The translations under genes were made by a program, and so were the position numbers. Shown in pieces: positions 30,877 through 39,983 of a stretch of DNA of 64,000 nt (positions are counted from its first letter, which is position 1; every line of letters begins with the position of its first letter). Origin of the DNA: an uncultured bacterium. GTDB lineage: Bacteria; Acidobacteriota; Aminicenantia; Aminicenantales; CALLJL01. Below the pieces are notes generated by a model. The model had not been told where the DNA came from. It worked only from the letters and a program-made list of their open reading frames with translations, and did no database searches. Where the stretch lies: contig CALLJL010000003.1 in the NCBI GenBank assembly GCA_938092135.1, forward strand, positions 62,001 through 126,000, in the 5' to 3' direction.

Positions 30877-31463
30877 AATTTGATTTGATTTTAGCCGGGG
30901 TGGGTGGTCAAGGCATTCTTTCTATTGCCTTTGTTATTGATCGGGCAGCCCTGCTTCAGGGTTTGAATTTTAAGCAAGCTGAAGTTCATGGAATGGCCCA
31001 AAGAGGTGGGGCTGTTCAATCGCATCTTCGTCTTTCTGATGGTCCTATCTATAGTGACCTCATTCCCAAAGGAAAGTGTGACCTTATTTTGGCTGTGGAG
31101 CCCCTTGAGGCTCTCCGTTATCTCGATTATTTGCAACCAGAAGGGACAGTTGTTTCCAGTTCCTCTCCTTACGTCAATATCCCTGATTATCCCCCTATAG
31201 CTGATCTTTTAGATTCAATCAGAGAGATCAAAAACCATCTAATTATTAATGCCGATCAGATAGCTCGAAAGGCGGGCTCTGGCCGAGTGCAGAATATAGT
31301 TATGCTTGGAGCAGCGTCTCTTTTCTTGCCTCTTGAGCTTGACCATCTCCTTTCGGCCCTCAAGGAGTTCTTTCAGCCCAGAGGTCAGAAAATAGTTGAT
31401 CTCAATCTGAAAGCTTTTGAGCTCGGAAGGCAAGAGGCCAGGCTTCAATTGAAAATAAATTAA
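30873..31463 (+). CDS. iorB: Indolepyruvate ferredoxin oxidoreductase beta-type subunit
   Basis: LILAGVGGQGILS, AEVHGMAQRGGAVQSHLR. ATGA overlap with iorA stop. Confidence 0.93.
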   Translation: MKFDLILAGVGGQGILSIAFVIDRAALLQGLNFKQAEVHGMAQRGGAVQSHLRLSDGPIYSDLIPKGKCDLILAVEPLEALRYLDYLQPEGTVVSSSSPYVNIPDYPPIADLLDSIREIKNHLIINADQIARKAGSGRVQNIVMLGAASLFLPLELDHLLSALKEFFQPRGQKIVDLNLKAFELGRQEARLQLKIN

Positions 31464-31557
31464 TCTTTAAAGTGAAAATAAAAAATCGATAAAATTTTAT
31501 TTCGATTTTAGGAAGAGTTAAATTCATAATTCAATCTAAAAATTGAGGAGAAAGGAG

Positions 31558-33891
31558 ATGATTGAATTCTATAGGTCAATTAATAGATTATTCGAGAAAG
31601 CTCAGGCTGAAGGCCGCAATCATCTCCTCGAGCCGGAAGTCTATTCAATCCTCAAAAAAATTGGCTTAAAGGTTCCTCAATTCATTTATGTTCCTAGAGG
31701 AGAAGTTTCTGCCCTAAATAAGCTTAAAGGTTTGGAAACATCAGAGGTGGTTTTGAAGGTAGTTTCTCCTCTTATTCTCCATAAAACCGATGTCGGCGGG
31801 GTTAGATTCGTGGCCAATAATTTTAAAGAAATAAGAGAAAATCTGAAAGCCATGGAAGAAGAAATTCCCCAAAAATGGCTGAAGTGGTCCCAGGCGCGGG
31901 GTACCATTAAAAAAATAGGAAGCAAAATTGATGAATCTATAGTTAGGGAATCTATCCTTGGTTTTTTAATTATTGAAAAGGTGAATTATGAAAGAATAGG
32001 TCTTGGGGAGGAATTACTTTTAGGTTTAAAGCAAACCAGGGATTTTGGCCCCATAATTACGATTGGTTGCGGCGGAATTGATGTGGAATATATAACCCCG
32101 CGGCTTAAGGAAGAACAGGCCCTAGGCTTTTTTTCGCCCTATTTCATTAAGCGTAGAAAAATAGTTTTCGAGCTTTCTCGCTTGGCTTTTTATGAAAAAA
32201 TAATAAAAGGACCAAGAGGGGGTCGACCAGTTTTAGCTGTTACGAAATTAATTGAAGTTATTGAAAATTTAGCTCGTTTGGCCAGGTTTTTCTCCATTTT
32301 TTACCCTGGAAAAGGTTTTGTCCTCGAAGAACTTGAGGCCAATCCTGTAGTTATGGCCCAAGGAAATTTGATACCCCTCGATGGCTTGGTGCGCTTTTCC
32401 AAAGAAAAAGAGTTTCGATTGAGACCGCCGATTAACCAGCTATCTCAACTTCTTTTTCCTCGATCCATAGGCATAATAGGGGTTTCTGAAAGAATGAACC
32501 TAGGACATATTATTCTGAACAATATTCTCCAGGCAGGCTATCCAAAAGATAAAGTTTTTATTGTTAAGCCCGGTTCAGAAGTCATTGAGGGCTGTCGATG
32601 TTACCCTGATATCGCTTCTTTGCCCGAAGCTGTTGATCTTTTTGTTTATGCTCTGCCCGCTGAGCAAGTTTATTCTTGCCTTGAAAGCCTGATTAATGAA
32701 CAAAAAGCCTCTTCGATGATCATAATTGCTGGTGGTCTCGGAGAAAAGAGGGGAACCCAGAAAGAAGAAAAAAGAGTGAGAGAATTAATTGCTAAGTCTA
32801 GAAGAGAGGGACGCCTAGTCCCGGTAATCAACGGGGCTAATTGCCTGGGGATAATTTCGAGGCCAGGCCAGTATGATACAACCTTTATTCCCGAATATAA
32901 ATTTCCCAGAAAAAAAGAAAGTGAGCCGGGGCTAATTTTTATATCCCAGAGCGGCGCTTTCATGATTACTCATTTAAGCAGATTGCCTCAGCTTGGGCCG
33001 GAGATGGCCATTTCCATTGGCAATCAATTGGACCTCACCGTTGCTGACTATCTTGATTATTTTTCTCAATCATTAGATGGCCAGGCCAAGGTTTTTGCTA
33101 TCTATCTTGAAGGTTTAAGGGAAGGGGATGGGCTGATCCTAGCGAAGGCTTCTTCAAGGATTATAAAATCAGGTTCGAGGATAGTTATATATAAGGGAGG
33201 GCGAACTCCCCAAGGTCAATTAGCCACAGCCAGCCATACGGCCTCAGTTGCCGGGGATTATTCAATTTTTAGGGCATTGATGAATCAGCAGGGGGTTTAT
33301 GTAGCCGAGACCTTAACTGAATTTGAGCTGGCCTTGAAAGCTCTTTTTTATCTAAGAAATAAAAAAGTTCCTGGTTCAAGAATTGGTTTGCTGAGCAATG
33401 CTGGCTTTGAGTGTGTTATCATGGCTGACCGCATTTTCCCTGATGGGGTCTTAAAGCTAGCAAAGTGGTCACCCCAGACAAAGGAAAAGCTTCTTAAGGC
33501 CCTTTCGCCTCTGGGGATTGACCGACTTCAGGACGTTCGTAACCCCCTTGATCTGACCCCCGTGGCTGACGATTCAGCTTTTGCCGCCTGTGTTGAAGCC
33601 ATTCTTGAAGATCCTGGCGTTGATTGCGCCTTAATTTCTCCTGTTCCCCTGACCCCAGCTCTGAAAACTCTCCAGGCCAAGGAATATGGGGAGGATTTTC
33701 AAGAACCTTCAAGCCTTGTTTCCAGGCTCATTGAGCTTTTCTATCAAAGCAGTAAACCCTTTGTTATCAGTCTTGATGCTGGTTCTCTCTATGATCCTCT
33801 GGCTAATTATCTGGAAAGCAAAGGCTTACCTGTTTTCAGGCGGGTAGATCAGGCTCTTCTTTTTTTCGAAAAATTTGTGCGCCTTGATTAA
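31558..33891 (+). CDS. ADP-forming acetate/acyl-CoA synthetase, fused beta (ATP-grasp) - alpha (CoA-ligase) order
   Basis: VVLKVVSPLILHKTDVGGVRF (ATP-grasp), then FPRSIGIIGVSE, ISQSGAF and ASHTASVAGDYSIFRA (alpha). Start at 31558 after GAGGAG. Confidence 0.9.
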   Translation: MIEFYRSINRLFEKAQAEGRNHLLEPEVYSILKKIGLKVPQFIYVPRGEVSALNKLKGLETSEVVLKVVSPLILHKTDVGGVRFVANNFKEIRENLKAMEEEIPQKWLKWSQARGTIKKIGSKIDESIVRESILGFLIIEKVNYERIGLGEELLLGLKQTRDFGPIITIGCGGIDVEYITPRLKEEQALGFFSPYFIKRRKIVFELSRLAFYEKIIKGPRGGRPVLAVTKLIEVIENLARLARFFSIFYPGKGFVLEELEANPVVMAQGNLIPLDGLVRFSKEKEFRLRPPINQLSQLLFPRSIGIIGVSERMNLGHIILNNILQAGYPKDKVFIVKPGSEVIEGCRCYPDIASLPEAVDLFVYALPAEQVYSCLESLINEQKASSMIIIAGGLGEKRGTQKEEKRVRELIAKSRREGRLVPVINGANCLGIISRPGQYDTTFIPEYKFPRKKESEPGLIFISQSGAFMITHLSRLPQLGPEMAISIGNQLDLTVADYLDYFSQSLDGQAKVFAIYLEGLREGDGLILAKASSRIIKSGSRIVIYKGGRTPQGQLATASHTASVAGDYSIFRALMNQQGVYVAETLTEFELALKALFYLRNKKVPGSRIGLLSNAGFECVIMADRIFPDGVLKLAKWSPQTKEKLLKALSPLGIDRLQDVRNPLDLTPVADDSAFAACVEAILEDPGVDCALISPVPLTPALKTLQAKEYGEDFQEPSSLVSRLIELFYQSSKPFVISLDAGSLYDPLANYLESKGLPVFRRVDQALLFFEKFVRLD

Positions 33892-33962
33892 AATATCCTT
33901 AAATTTCTTTTTCAGAATGTGATATAATAAAATAAATTTTTGATTGATGAGGTAAAGGGGAA

Positions 33963-35498
33963 ATGAAGTCAGGTTTTCGAATGTTTGATGAATTTGAAGA
34001 TGAATTTGAAGACGTAGTTGAAGGACAGACTGAGCGCCATCGAGTCTTAGATAATGTCGTCAAAGAAGAGAACTTGTTGCCTTTAACTGAAGAGTCGACG
34101 GAAATTTTAGAAAGCGAAGCTGAGGTCGAAACTTCCAATGACCCCCTTCGTCTTTATTTTCGGGATATGGGCCGCGTTCCTTTGCTGACCAGGGAAAAAG
34201 AAATTGCCCTGGCCAAGCAAATGGAAAGAGGGGAAAAAATAATCCTTAAAGCCGTTACCAAAACCAAACTATTTTTTGAGGAAATTCTTAAGCTTGAAGA
34301 AAAAATGCTAAAATCACCTGAAAGCCTGGGTGATGTTTTTGACCAATCGGCTGAAATTGACCGAGTTAATCCTGAAAAGCGATATGAAAATCAGCTTAAT
34401 CAAATAAGAAAACTCAAAAGTTTGCTCAATCGACTCGCCAAGATTCAGAAGGGACGGATTAATCGATGGAAAAGAGGGCGTCTTGTTATTGAAATAATCT
34501 ATCTTATCCGGAGCTTGAATTTTTCCACCTCTTTCAAGGAGAGAAGTTATGAAATCGTGCGACAGGCTTTGCAGCAGTTAATTGAGATTGAAGCTGATCT
34601 TGAGGAATTGAATAAAGAAATGGCTGGCCGGATTTCAGCTGAGAGGAAAGAAAATCTGATAGCCAGGATAAAAGAAGCCAAACAGAAGCGGCAGGAGATG
34701 AGAGAAAAACTCAAGGTTTCTCCTAAAGAAGCTAAGGCTATTTTGAAACAATTAAATGAAGGCCGGCGGATTCGTGATCGGGCTCGTCATGATTTAATCG
34801 AAGCCAATCTTCGATTGGTCGTATCTATAGCCAAAAAATATACCAATCATGGAGTTAAATTTCTCGATTTAATTCAGGAAGGCAATATCGGTTTGATGAG
34901 AGCAGCTGAGAAATTTGATTACCGTCGGGGCCATAAATTTTCAACTTATGCGACTTGGTGGATTAAGCAAGCCATCACCAGAGCTATCGCTGACCAGGGC
35001 CGAACTATTCGTATCCCTGTCCATATGGCTGAGATTCTGAGCAAAATGAGGAAGATTGCCCAGGAAATTCAGAGGGAAAAGGGAAGGGAGCCAACAGTGG
35101 AGGAATTGGCCCGAAAAATGAGAAAACCAGTGGAAAAAGTTAGAGAAATTATCCGCCTCACCCAAGAATCTGTTTCCCTTGATGTTCCCATTAACGATGA
35201 TGAAGAAAGCTTTCTCCGTGATTTTATTCAGGATAAAAGTATACCTTCACCGGCTGATTTGGCCATTCAAAGCAGTTTGAAGGAACAAATTCTTGAAGCT
35301 CTCAATACCTTGACCGAAAGGGAAGCTGAAGTATTAAGAATGAGATTTGGCCTTGATGGTGGCCGAGAGTATACCTTGGAAGAGGTCGGCCAACATTTTA
35401 AACTAACTCGTGAACGAATTCGACAGATTGAGGCTAAAGCTTTACGCAAGCTTAGGGAACTCAATCAGAACGCTAAATTAGGAAGCTTTATTAAATAA
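33963..35498 (+). CDS. rpoD: Primary RNA polymerase sigma factor (sigma-70/RpoD)
   Basis: [57 protein letters not shown] and C-terminal [15 protein letters not shown]...[17 protein letters not shown]. Confidence 0.97.
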   Translation: MKSGFRMFDEFEDEFEDVVEGQTERHRVLDNVVKEENLLPLTEESTEILESEAEVETSNDPLRLYFRDMGRVPLLTREKEIALAKQMERGEKIILKAVTKTKLFFEEILKLEEKMLKSPESLGDVFDQSAEIDRVNPEKRYENQLNQIRKLKSLLNRLAKIQKGRINRWKRGRLVIEIIYLIRSLNFSTSFKERSYEIVRQALQQLIEIEADLEELNKEMAGRISAERKENLIARIKEAKQKRQEMREKLKVSPKEAKAILKQLNEGRRIRDRARHDLIEANLRLVVSIAKKYTNHGVKFLDLIQEGNIGLMRAAEKFDYRRGHKFSTYATWWIKQAITRAIADQGRTIRIPVHMAEILSKMRKIAQEIQREKGREPTVEELARKMRKPVEKVREIIRLTQESVSLDVPINDDEESFLRDFIQDKSIPSPADLAIQSSLKEQILEALNTLTEREAEVLRMRFGLDGGREYTLEEVGQHFKLTRERIRQIEAKALRKLRELNQNAKLGSFIK

Positions 35499-35700
35499 AG
35501 AACCCTGTTTAGATTGATTAATTTTCTATACTCCTTAAAATTTTATTCCCTTTAAGTTAGCCATTTATTTCTTCTTTATAGGAATTTTAAATTCAGAATT
35601 AAAATCCTCTTTTAACCTGTGGCTGACTATAGAATTTTCTTTTTCTTGACAGGTAAGGTTCAATCTTTTAGAAAAGAAAAGGACTTTATCAAGGAGGCAA

Positions 35701-36606
35701 ATGATGAAAAAAGCTTTTTCTTTTATTATTTTTATGCTTTTTTCCACTTTGCTTTTCTATTCTGGTTTTGGCCAGACCAAACCTCTCAAGATTTATATTT
35801 CCGTTGATATGGAAGGAATCTGGGGCGTGGTTCATAGCAATCAAGTTTCCCCTGATTCGCCCGAATACAGCGCTGCCCGTCGCTGGATGGTGGAAGATGT
35901 AAACGCGGTGATCAATGGTCTCTTTGAGGCTGGCGTCCAAGAAATCGTGGTTAACGATTCCCATGGTAGCATGAGGAATATTCTGGCCCATGAGTTAAAT
36001 CCAAAAGTAAGCCTAATTTCAGGTTCGCCTAAGCCTTTATCCATGATGGAAGGCCTAGATGAAACATTTAATGGCGTTATCTTTGTGGGTTATCATGCCC
36101 GGGCTGGTACTCAAGCTTCTATTCTCGATCATACGATTTCGGGAGCTTCTGTTTATGCCATAAAAATTAACGGTCAGGAAATGCCTGAGCTGGGAATAAA
36201 TGCTGCCATTGCCGGTTATTACAGGGTTCCTGTAATTATGCTAAGTGGGGATGCTGAAACCTGTCGCCAGGCTCAATCAATTCTGGGAGATAAACTGGTG
36301 ACAGTTGCGGTCAAAGAAGGAGTTGGCCGATATGCCGCTAAGATGTTACCCCGGGAATTAGCCCTAAAAAAATTAACTGAGGGAGCTAAGGAAGCAGTGG
36401 GGAAGATTTTTAATTTTAAACCTTTTTTACCTTCCCCTCCCTATGATTTTGAGCTTTGCCTTCACAATAGTAATCAAGCAGAATTAGGTGCCATGATTCC
36501 CCAGGTTAGGCGAGTTGATGCCAGGACTTTAAAATTTCAATCTAAGGATTTTCTCGAAGGCTTCAAGCTCCTGCGGGTTTTGATTGCCCTTAGTTCCACG
36601 AGCTAA
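35701..36606 (+). CDS. Exported M55-family D-aminopeptidase-like peptidase
   Basis: Signal peptide; ISVDMEGIWGVV, VVNDSHGSM, VGYHARAG. Confidence 0.9.
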   Translation: MMKKAFSFIIFMLFSTLLFYSGFGQTKPLKIYISVDMEGIWGVVHSNQVSPDSPEYSAARRWMVEDVNAVINGLFEAGVQEIVVNDSHGSMRNILAHELNPKVSLISGSPKPLSMMEGLDETFNGVIFVGYHARAGTQASILDHTISGASVYAIKINGQEMPELGINAAIAGYYRVPVIMLSGDAETCRQAQSILGDKLVTVAVKEGVGRYAAKMLPRELALKKLTEGAKEAVGKIFNFKPFLPSPPYDFELCLHNSNQAELGAMIPQVRRVDARTLKFQSKDFLEGFKLLRVLIALSSTS

Positions 36607-36740
36607 AGGCTGGATTCAAAAAATTTTTGACAAAGAAACAAAAGATAAATTAATATAACAAAGTATTCTATCAATTTATTTTTTATAGAGAAAAAGCAAA
36701 AAATTTTTAATTATATTTTCATTTCCGAAAGGATGAGCTC

Positions 36741-38051
36741 ATGTGGCCAGAAATAAGAATGAAGTTTATTAGTTGTTTTCTTAAAACCTGGTTATGTTTA
36801 ATTTGGCTTCCATTTCTTTTCTGGAGTTACCTGGCGGCTGCATCTGGATTTCAGGAGTCGAATCAGGAAAACCAGGATTTACGCAATAAAGCTCCACGAG
36901 TTTTTATTGATTGTCGGCATTGCGACCTTAACTACATCAAAACAGAAATCCCTTTTGTTAATTTTGTCTGGGATAGGAAGGAAGCTGATGTTCATATTTT
37001 GATAACCACTCAACCTACCGGGGCTGGAGGGACAGAATACACAATTTCCTTTCTGGGGCAGGGGAATTACGCTAAAAACAATTATTTTCTCACCTATTCA
37101 TCAAATAAAACGTCTACTGAGGCTGAAATCAGGGCTGGTTATACCCGTTTGATAAAAATGGGGTTGATGCCTTATCTGGCCCAAACCCCTCTGGCCGAAT
37201 ACTGTTCAATTTCCTTCCGTCAAGTTCCTTCGCCCACTGAGGTTACCGATCCCTGGAACTTCTGGGTTTTTGGCTTGAGCATTGGAGGAAGATTCGAGGG
37301 AGAATCCAAGAGAAAGACAGATTCTTTTAATTTCAATCTTTCAGCTAACCGAGTTACTCCAGAATTGAAAATTCGTCTTGGCTTTAATGCAAATTTTGAT
37401 GAGCGAAAATATATCTATTCAAATAATACAATTATTAGTACGACCGAATCAGAAAATTTTTCGGGTTTAGCCGTGAAAAGTTTAAATGGCCACTGGTCCA
37501 TAGGAGCCTATCTTAATCTGGCATCCTCCGTTTATAACAATATAAAATTTAGTTTTAATCCTGCCCCTGCTATTGAATTTAATGTCTTCCCTTACTCAGA
37601 ATCAACGCGGCGAGAGCTTCGATTTCTTTATCGGGTTGGTTTGAATGCAGTTACTTATCGAGAGGAAACCATTTATTTAAAAACAGCCGAAAATCTTTGG
37701 AGTGAGTCTCTTTCCGCCACTTTAGAACTCAAAGAACCCTGGGGCTCTTGGGAAGCAAGTATTCTTGGCTCCCATTATTTTCATGACTTCGATAAAAATA
37801 GATTAAGACTCTCAAGCTCATTATATTTCCGAATTTTTAAAGGGCTGGCCATTAGCCTGAATGGACGTTATGAAAGAGTCCGGGACCAACTCTCCCTACG
37901 CCGCGGCGAGGCGACCCTTGAAGAGGTATTGCTCAGGCGAACTCAATTGGCCACGAGCTATGAATATTCTCTCTCCTTTAATATCAATTATACTTTCGGC
38001 TCTATTTTCAGTAATGTCGTTAATCCCCGCTTCGGCGATAGGGGCCGGTAA
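36741..38051 (+). CDS. Conserved hypothetical exported protein, predicted outer-membrane beta-barrel C-terminus
   Basis: Signal peptide; APRVFIDCRHCDLNYIKTEIPFVNFVWDRKEADVHILIT; alternating amphipathic strands in the C-terminal half. Confidence 0.7.
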   Translation: MWPEIRMKFISCFLKTWLCLIWLPFLFWSYLAAASGFQESNQENQDLRNKAPRVFIDCRHCDLNYIKTEIPFVNFVWDRKEADVHILITTQPTGAGGTEYTISFLGQGNYAKNNYFLTYSSNKTSTEAEIRAGYTRLIKMGLMPYLAQTPLAEYCSISFRQVPSPTEVTDPWNFWVFGLSIGGRFEGESKRKTDSFNFNLSANRVTPELKIRLGFNANFDERKYIYSNNTIISTTESENFSGLAVKSLNGHWSIGAYLNLASSVYNNIKFSFNPAPAIEFNVFPYSESTRRELRFLYRVGLNAVTYREETIYLKTAENLWSESLSATLELKEPWGSWEASILGSHYFHDFDKNRLRLSSSLYFRIFKGLAISLNGRYERVRDQLSLRRGEATLEEVLLRRTQLATSYEYSLSFNINYTFGSIFSNVVNPRFGDRGR

Positions 38052-38068
38052 GTCTTTTTTAAAATAAT

Positions 38069-39970
38069 TTATCCTGCTTTAATATTCAACCGCTTGCTAT
38101 CTTTGCCGCCATTTTTAGAGATAACCTTAACTTCGACCCAACCTTCCTCACCATCGATTTTTATAAGATACCTATAAATTAGAGAATCGTGGCCTTTAAG
38201 CCTAAATTCAACTTCTTTTCCCTTGGCTATAGGGACAAAAGTAGTTCTGTCGGTTAAATCGATGGCTGATAGGGCTGCGGGCAATTCAATCAGGGTGATA
38301 TTGGAAGAACAATTAAAAATAAGTTTATCCTTTATGGCCTTGCCTAACTGAATGGACCGATCAGAAGAAGTAGGATAAGCTCTTTCATTCTTGACTGTGA
38401 CGTCGATCCAGAAAAGGTTAGAGGTGGCTGGCGTAATTTTTATTTCATCTATTTCAACTCTTGGGAACTGGCTGACGCAATAGAGGACAAAATGAGTGTT
38501 GCGTAGGGCTTCTTCTTCCATGTAGCGAGCTGGAGGTGTTCGGGTAATATGTTTTTTGGCAGTTCCCCCAATCCATATTTCGCCATAATCGGGATGACGA
38601 ACTTTATGGGGATTAATCCAGCCCTCGCCAGTTAATTCAATATCGATCCACTTGAGAAATTCTTCATCAGAGACCCGACCATCGCCATTTTCGTCGGCGT
38701 CGAAATCAGGAGTTCCCCAGAGTTCAATGAGATAGGCATAGCGGCCGAACATTTCATAAGAAGCCGCCTGGGCCTGACCAACTCGGCCCGAAGGAGTTGG
38801 CCGGTAATTTTTGAGAATACGGGCGCCCATGGTAACTATTTCTGTTTGGACGCGTAGATCCTCCTGATATTCGGCCGGGACTTCAATGTCGAAAAGCTGA
38901 GCATATTTATTAGTCTGTTTTAATTCAGCTAAGCGTTGCTGGAATTGCTGCTGTCTTTGTTGCCTCTGTTCAGGAGTGAGAGAAGTTTGAATTCGGGGTG
39001 GAGGAGCAAACATAATGAGCCGTCCCGTATTATGATAATGGAAACTAGCCAGGATGTTGGGATGGCGAAGCCAGAATTCATAGACATTCCGGGTTTCAGG
39101 TTCAGATAAGGGGTAGGGATTGCCTTGTTGTAAATTCCAGTCAGCTGGAAAATTGCGATTTGGGTCAGGCCCGCCAATGTCATCTTCGTTGATTCGGCCA
39201 TCGCCATCATTATCAAAACCTTCAGGTCCGAGGAAACGAAAACGGCGAGAAGGGTCATTGGGCTCAGTGACGCGGACGAAGCGGCGGCCATCGGAGGAGA
39301 GTTTAAAATCTCCTTTGGGGTCCTCTATATACATCATAGAAAGTTCTCCATCGCCATCAACATCTTCTGTTTGATCTTCATCATAGAGACCATCACCATC
39401 ATCGTCCTCTGGCCGATAGGGTTTGCGAGGATTATTACTTGTATTTGGCCAGGTAACGTAAGAATCGTTGGCGTCAACATTAAATCCAGGGAGAATGTAA
39501 AAGGTATAGCGATTAACAAGGTCATGAACATAGGGGTCATAGTCATAGCGGGTGAGAAGATACCAGGCTAAATAAAGAGAACAGGTAATACCATTGACTT
39601 CATTGCCATGGATGGCTCCATCGACCCACATGGCTGGCTTATCATCAGGTTTACCTGACGATTTATTGGATATTGTTAGGAGGAACATATCCCTGCCCAT
39701 ACGGCTTTTGCCTATGCTTTGAATATCAGCCAATTGAGAGTATTGTTTGGCCATGTCATGCATGATTTTTGTCCATTCAGCGTAACTATAGTAGCGCTTC
39801 CAGCTAATAGGGAAATCCAGTTCGCCATGGTAACCTCCTGGACTTGATTGATATTTTTTCTGGCCAGCTAGAGGTAAAAGAAGACACAGAATTAATAGCC
39901 CAGAAAATATATTTTTTAAAAGGGTTTCATTCATTCCTTTTTTCATATTTAATCTTTTCATTTTTATCAT
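38069..39970 (-). CDS. Exported M14-family zinc carboxypeptidase with Asp-rich Ca-binding-like loops
   Basis: HGNE zinc motif, DPNRNFP, SFHYH; DDDGDGLYDEDQTEDVDGDGE, DNDGDGRINEDD and DADENGDGRVSDEEF inserts. Confidence 0.92.
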   Translation of the reverse strand: MIKMKRLNMKKGMNETLLKNIFSGLLILCLLLPLAGQKKYQSSPGGYHGELDFPISWKRYYSYAEWTKIMHDMAKQYSQLADIQSIGKSRMGRDMFLLTISNKSSGKPDDKPAMWVDGAIHGNEVNGITCSLYLAWYLLTRYDYDPYVHDLVNRYTFYILPGFNVDANDSYVTWPNTSNNPRKPYRPEDDDGDGLYDEDQTEDVDGDGELSMMYIEDPKGDFKLSSDGRRFVRVTEPNDPSRRFRFLGPEGFDNDGDGRINEDDIGGPDPNRNFPADWNLQQGNPYPLSEPETRNVYEFWLRHPNILASFHYHNTGRLIMFAPPPRIQTSLTPEQRQQRQQQFQQRLAELKQTNKYAQLFDIEVPAEYQEDLRVQTEIVTMGARILKNYRPTPSGRVGQAQAASYEMFGRYAYLIELWGTPDFDADENGDGRVSDEEFLKWIDIELTGEGWINPHKVRHPDYGEIWIGGTAKKHITRTPPARYMEEEALRNTHFVLYCVSQFPRVEIDEIKITPATSNLFWIDVTVKNERAYPTSSDRSIQLGKAIKDKLIFNCSSNITLIELPAALSAIDLTDRTTFVPIAKGKEVEFRLKGHDSLIYRYLIKIDGEEGWVEVKVISKNGGKDSKRLNIKAG

Positions 39971-39983
39971 GGCTTCCTCCTCT

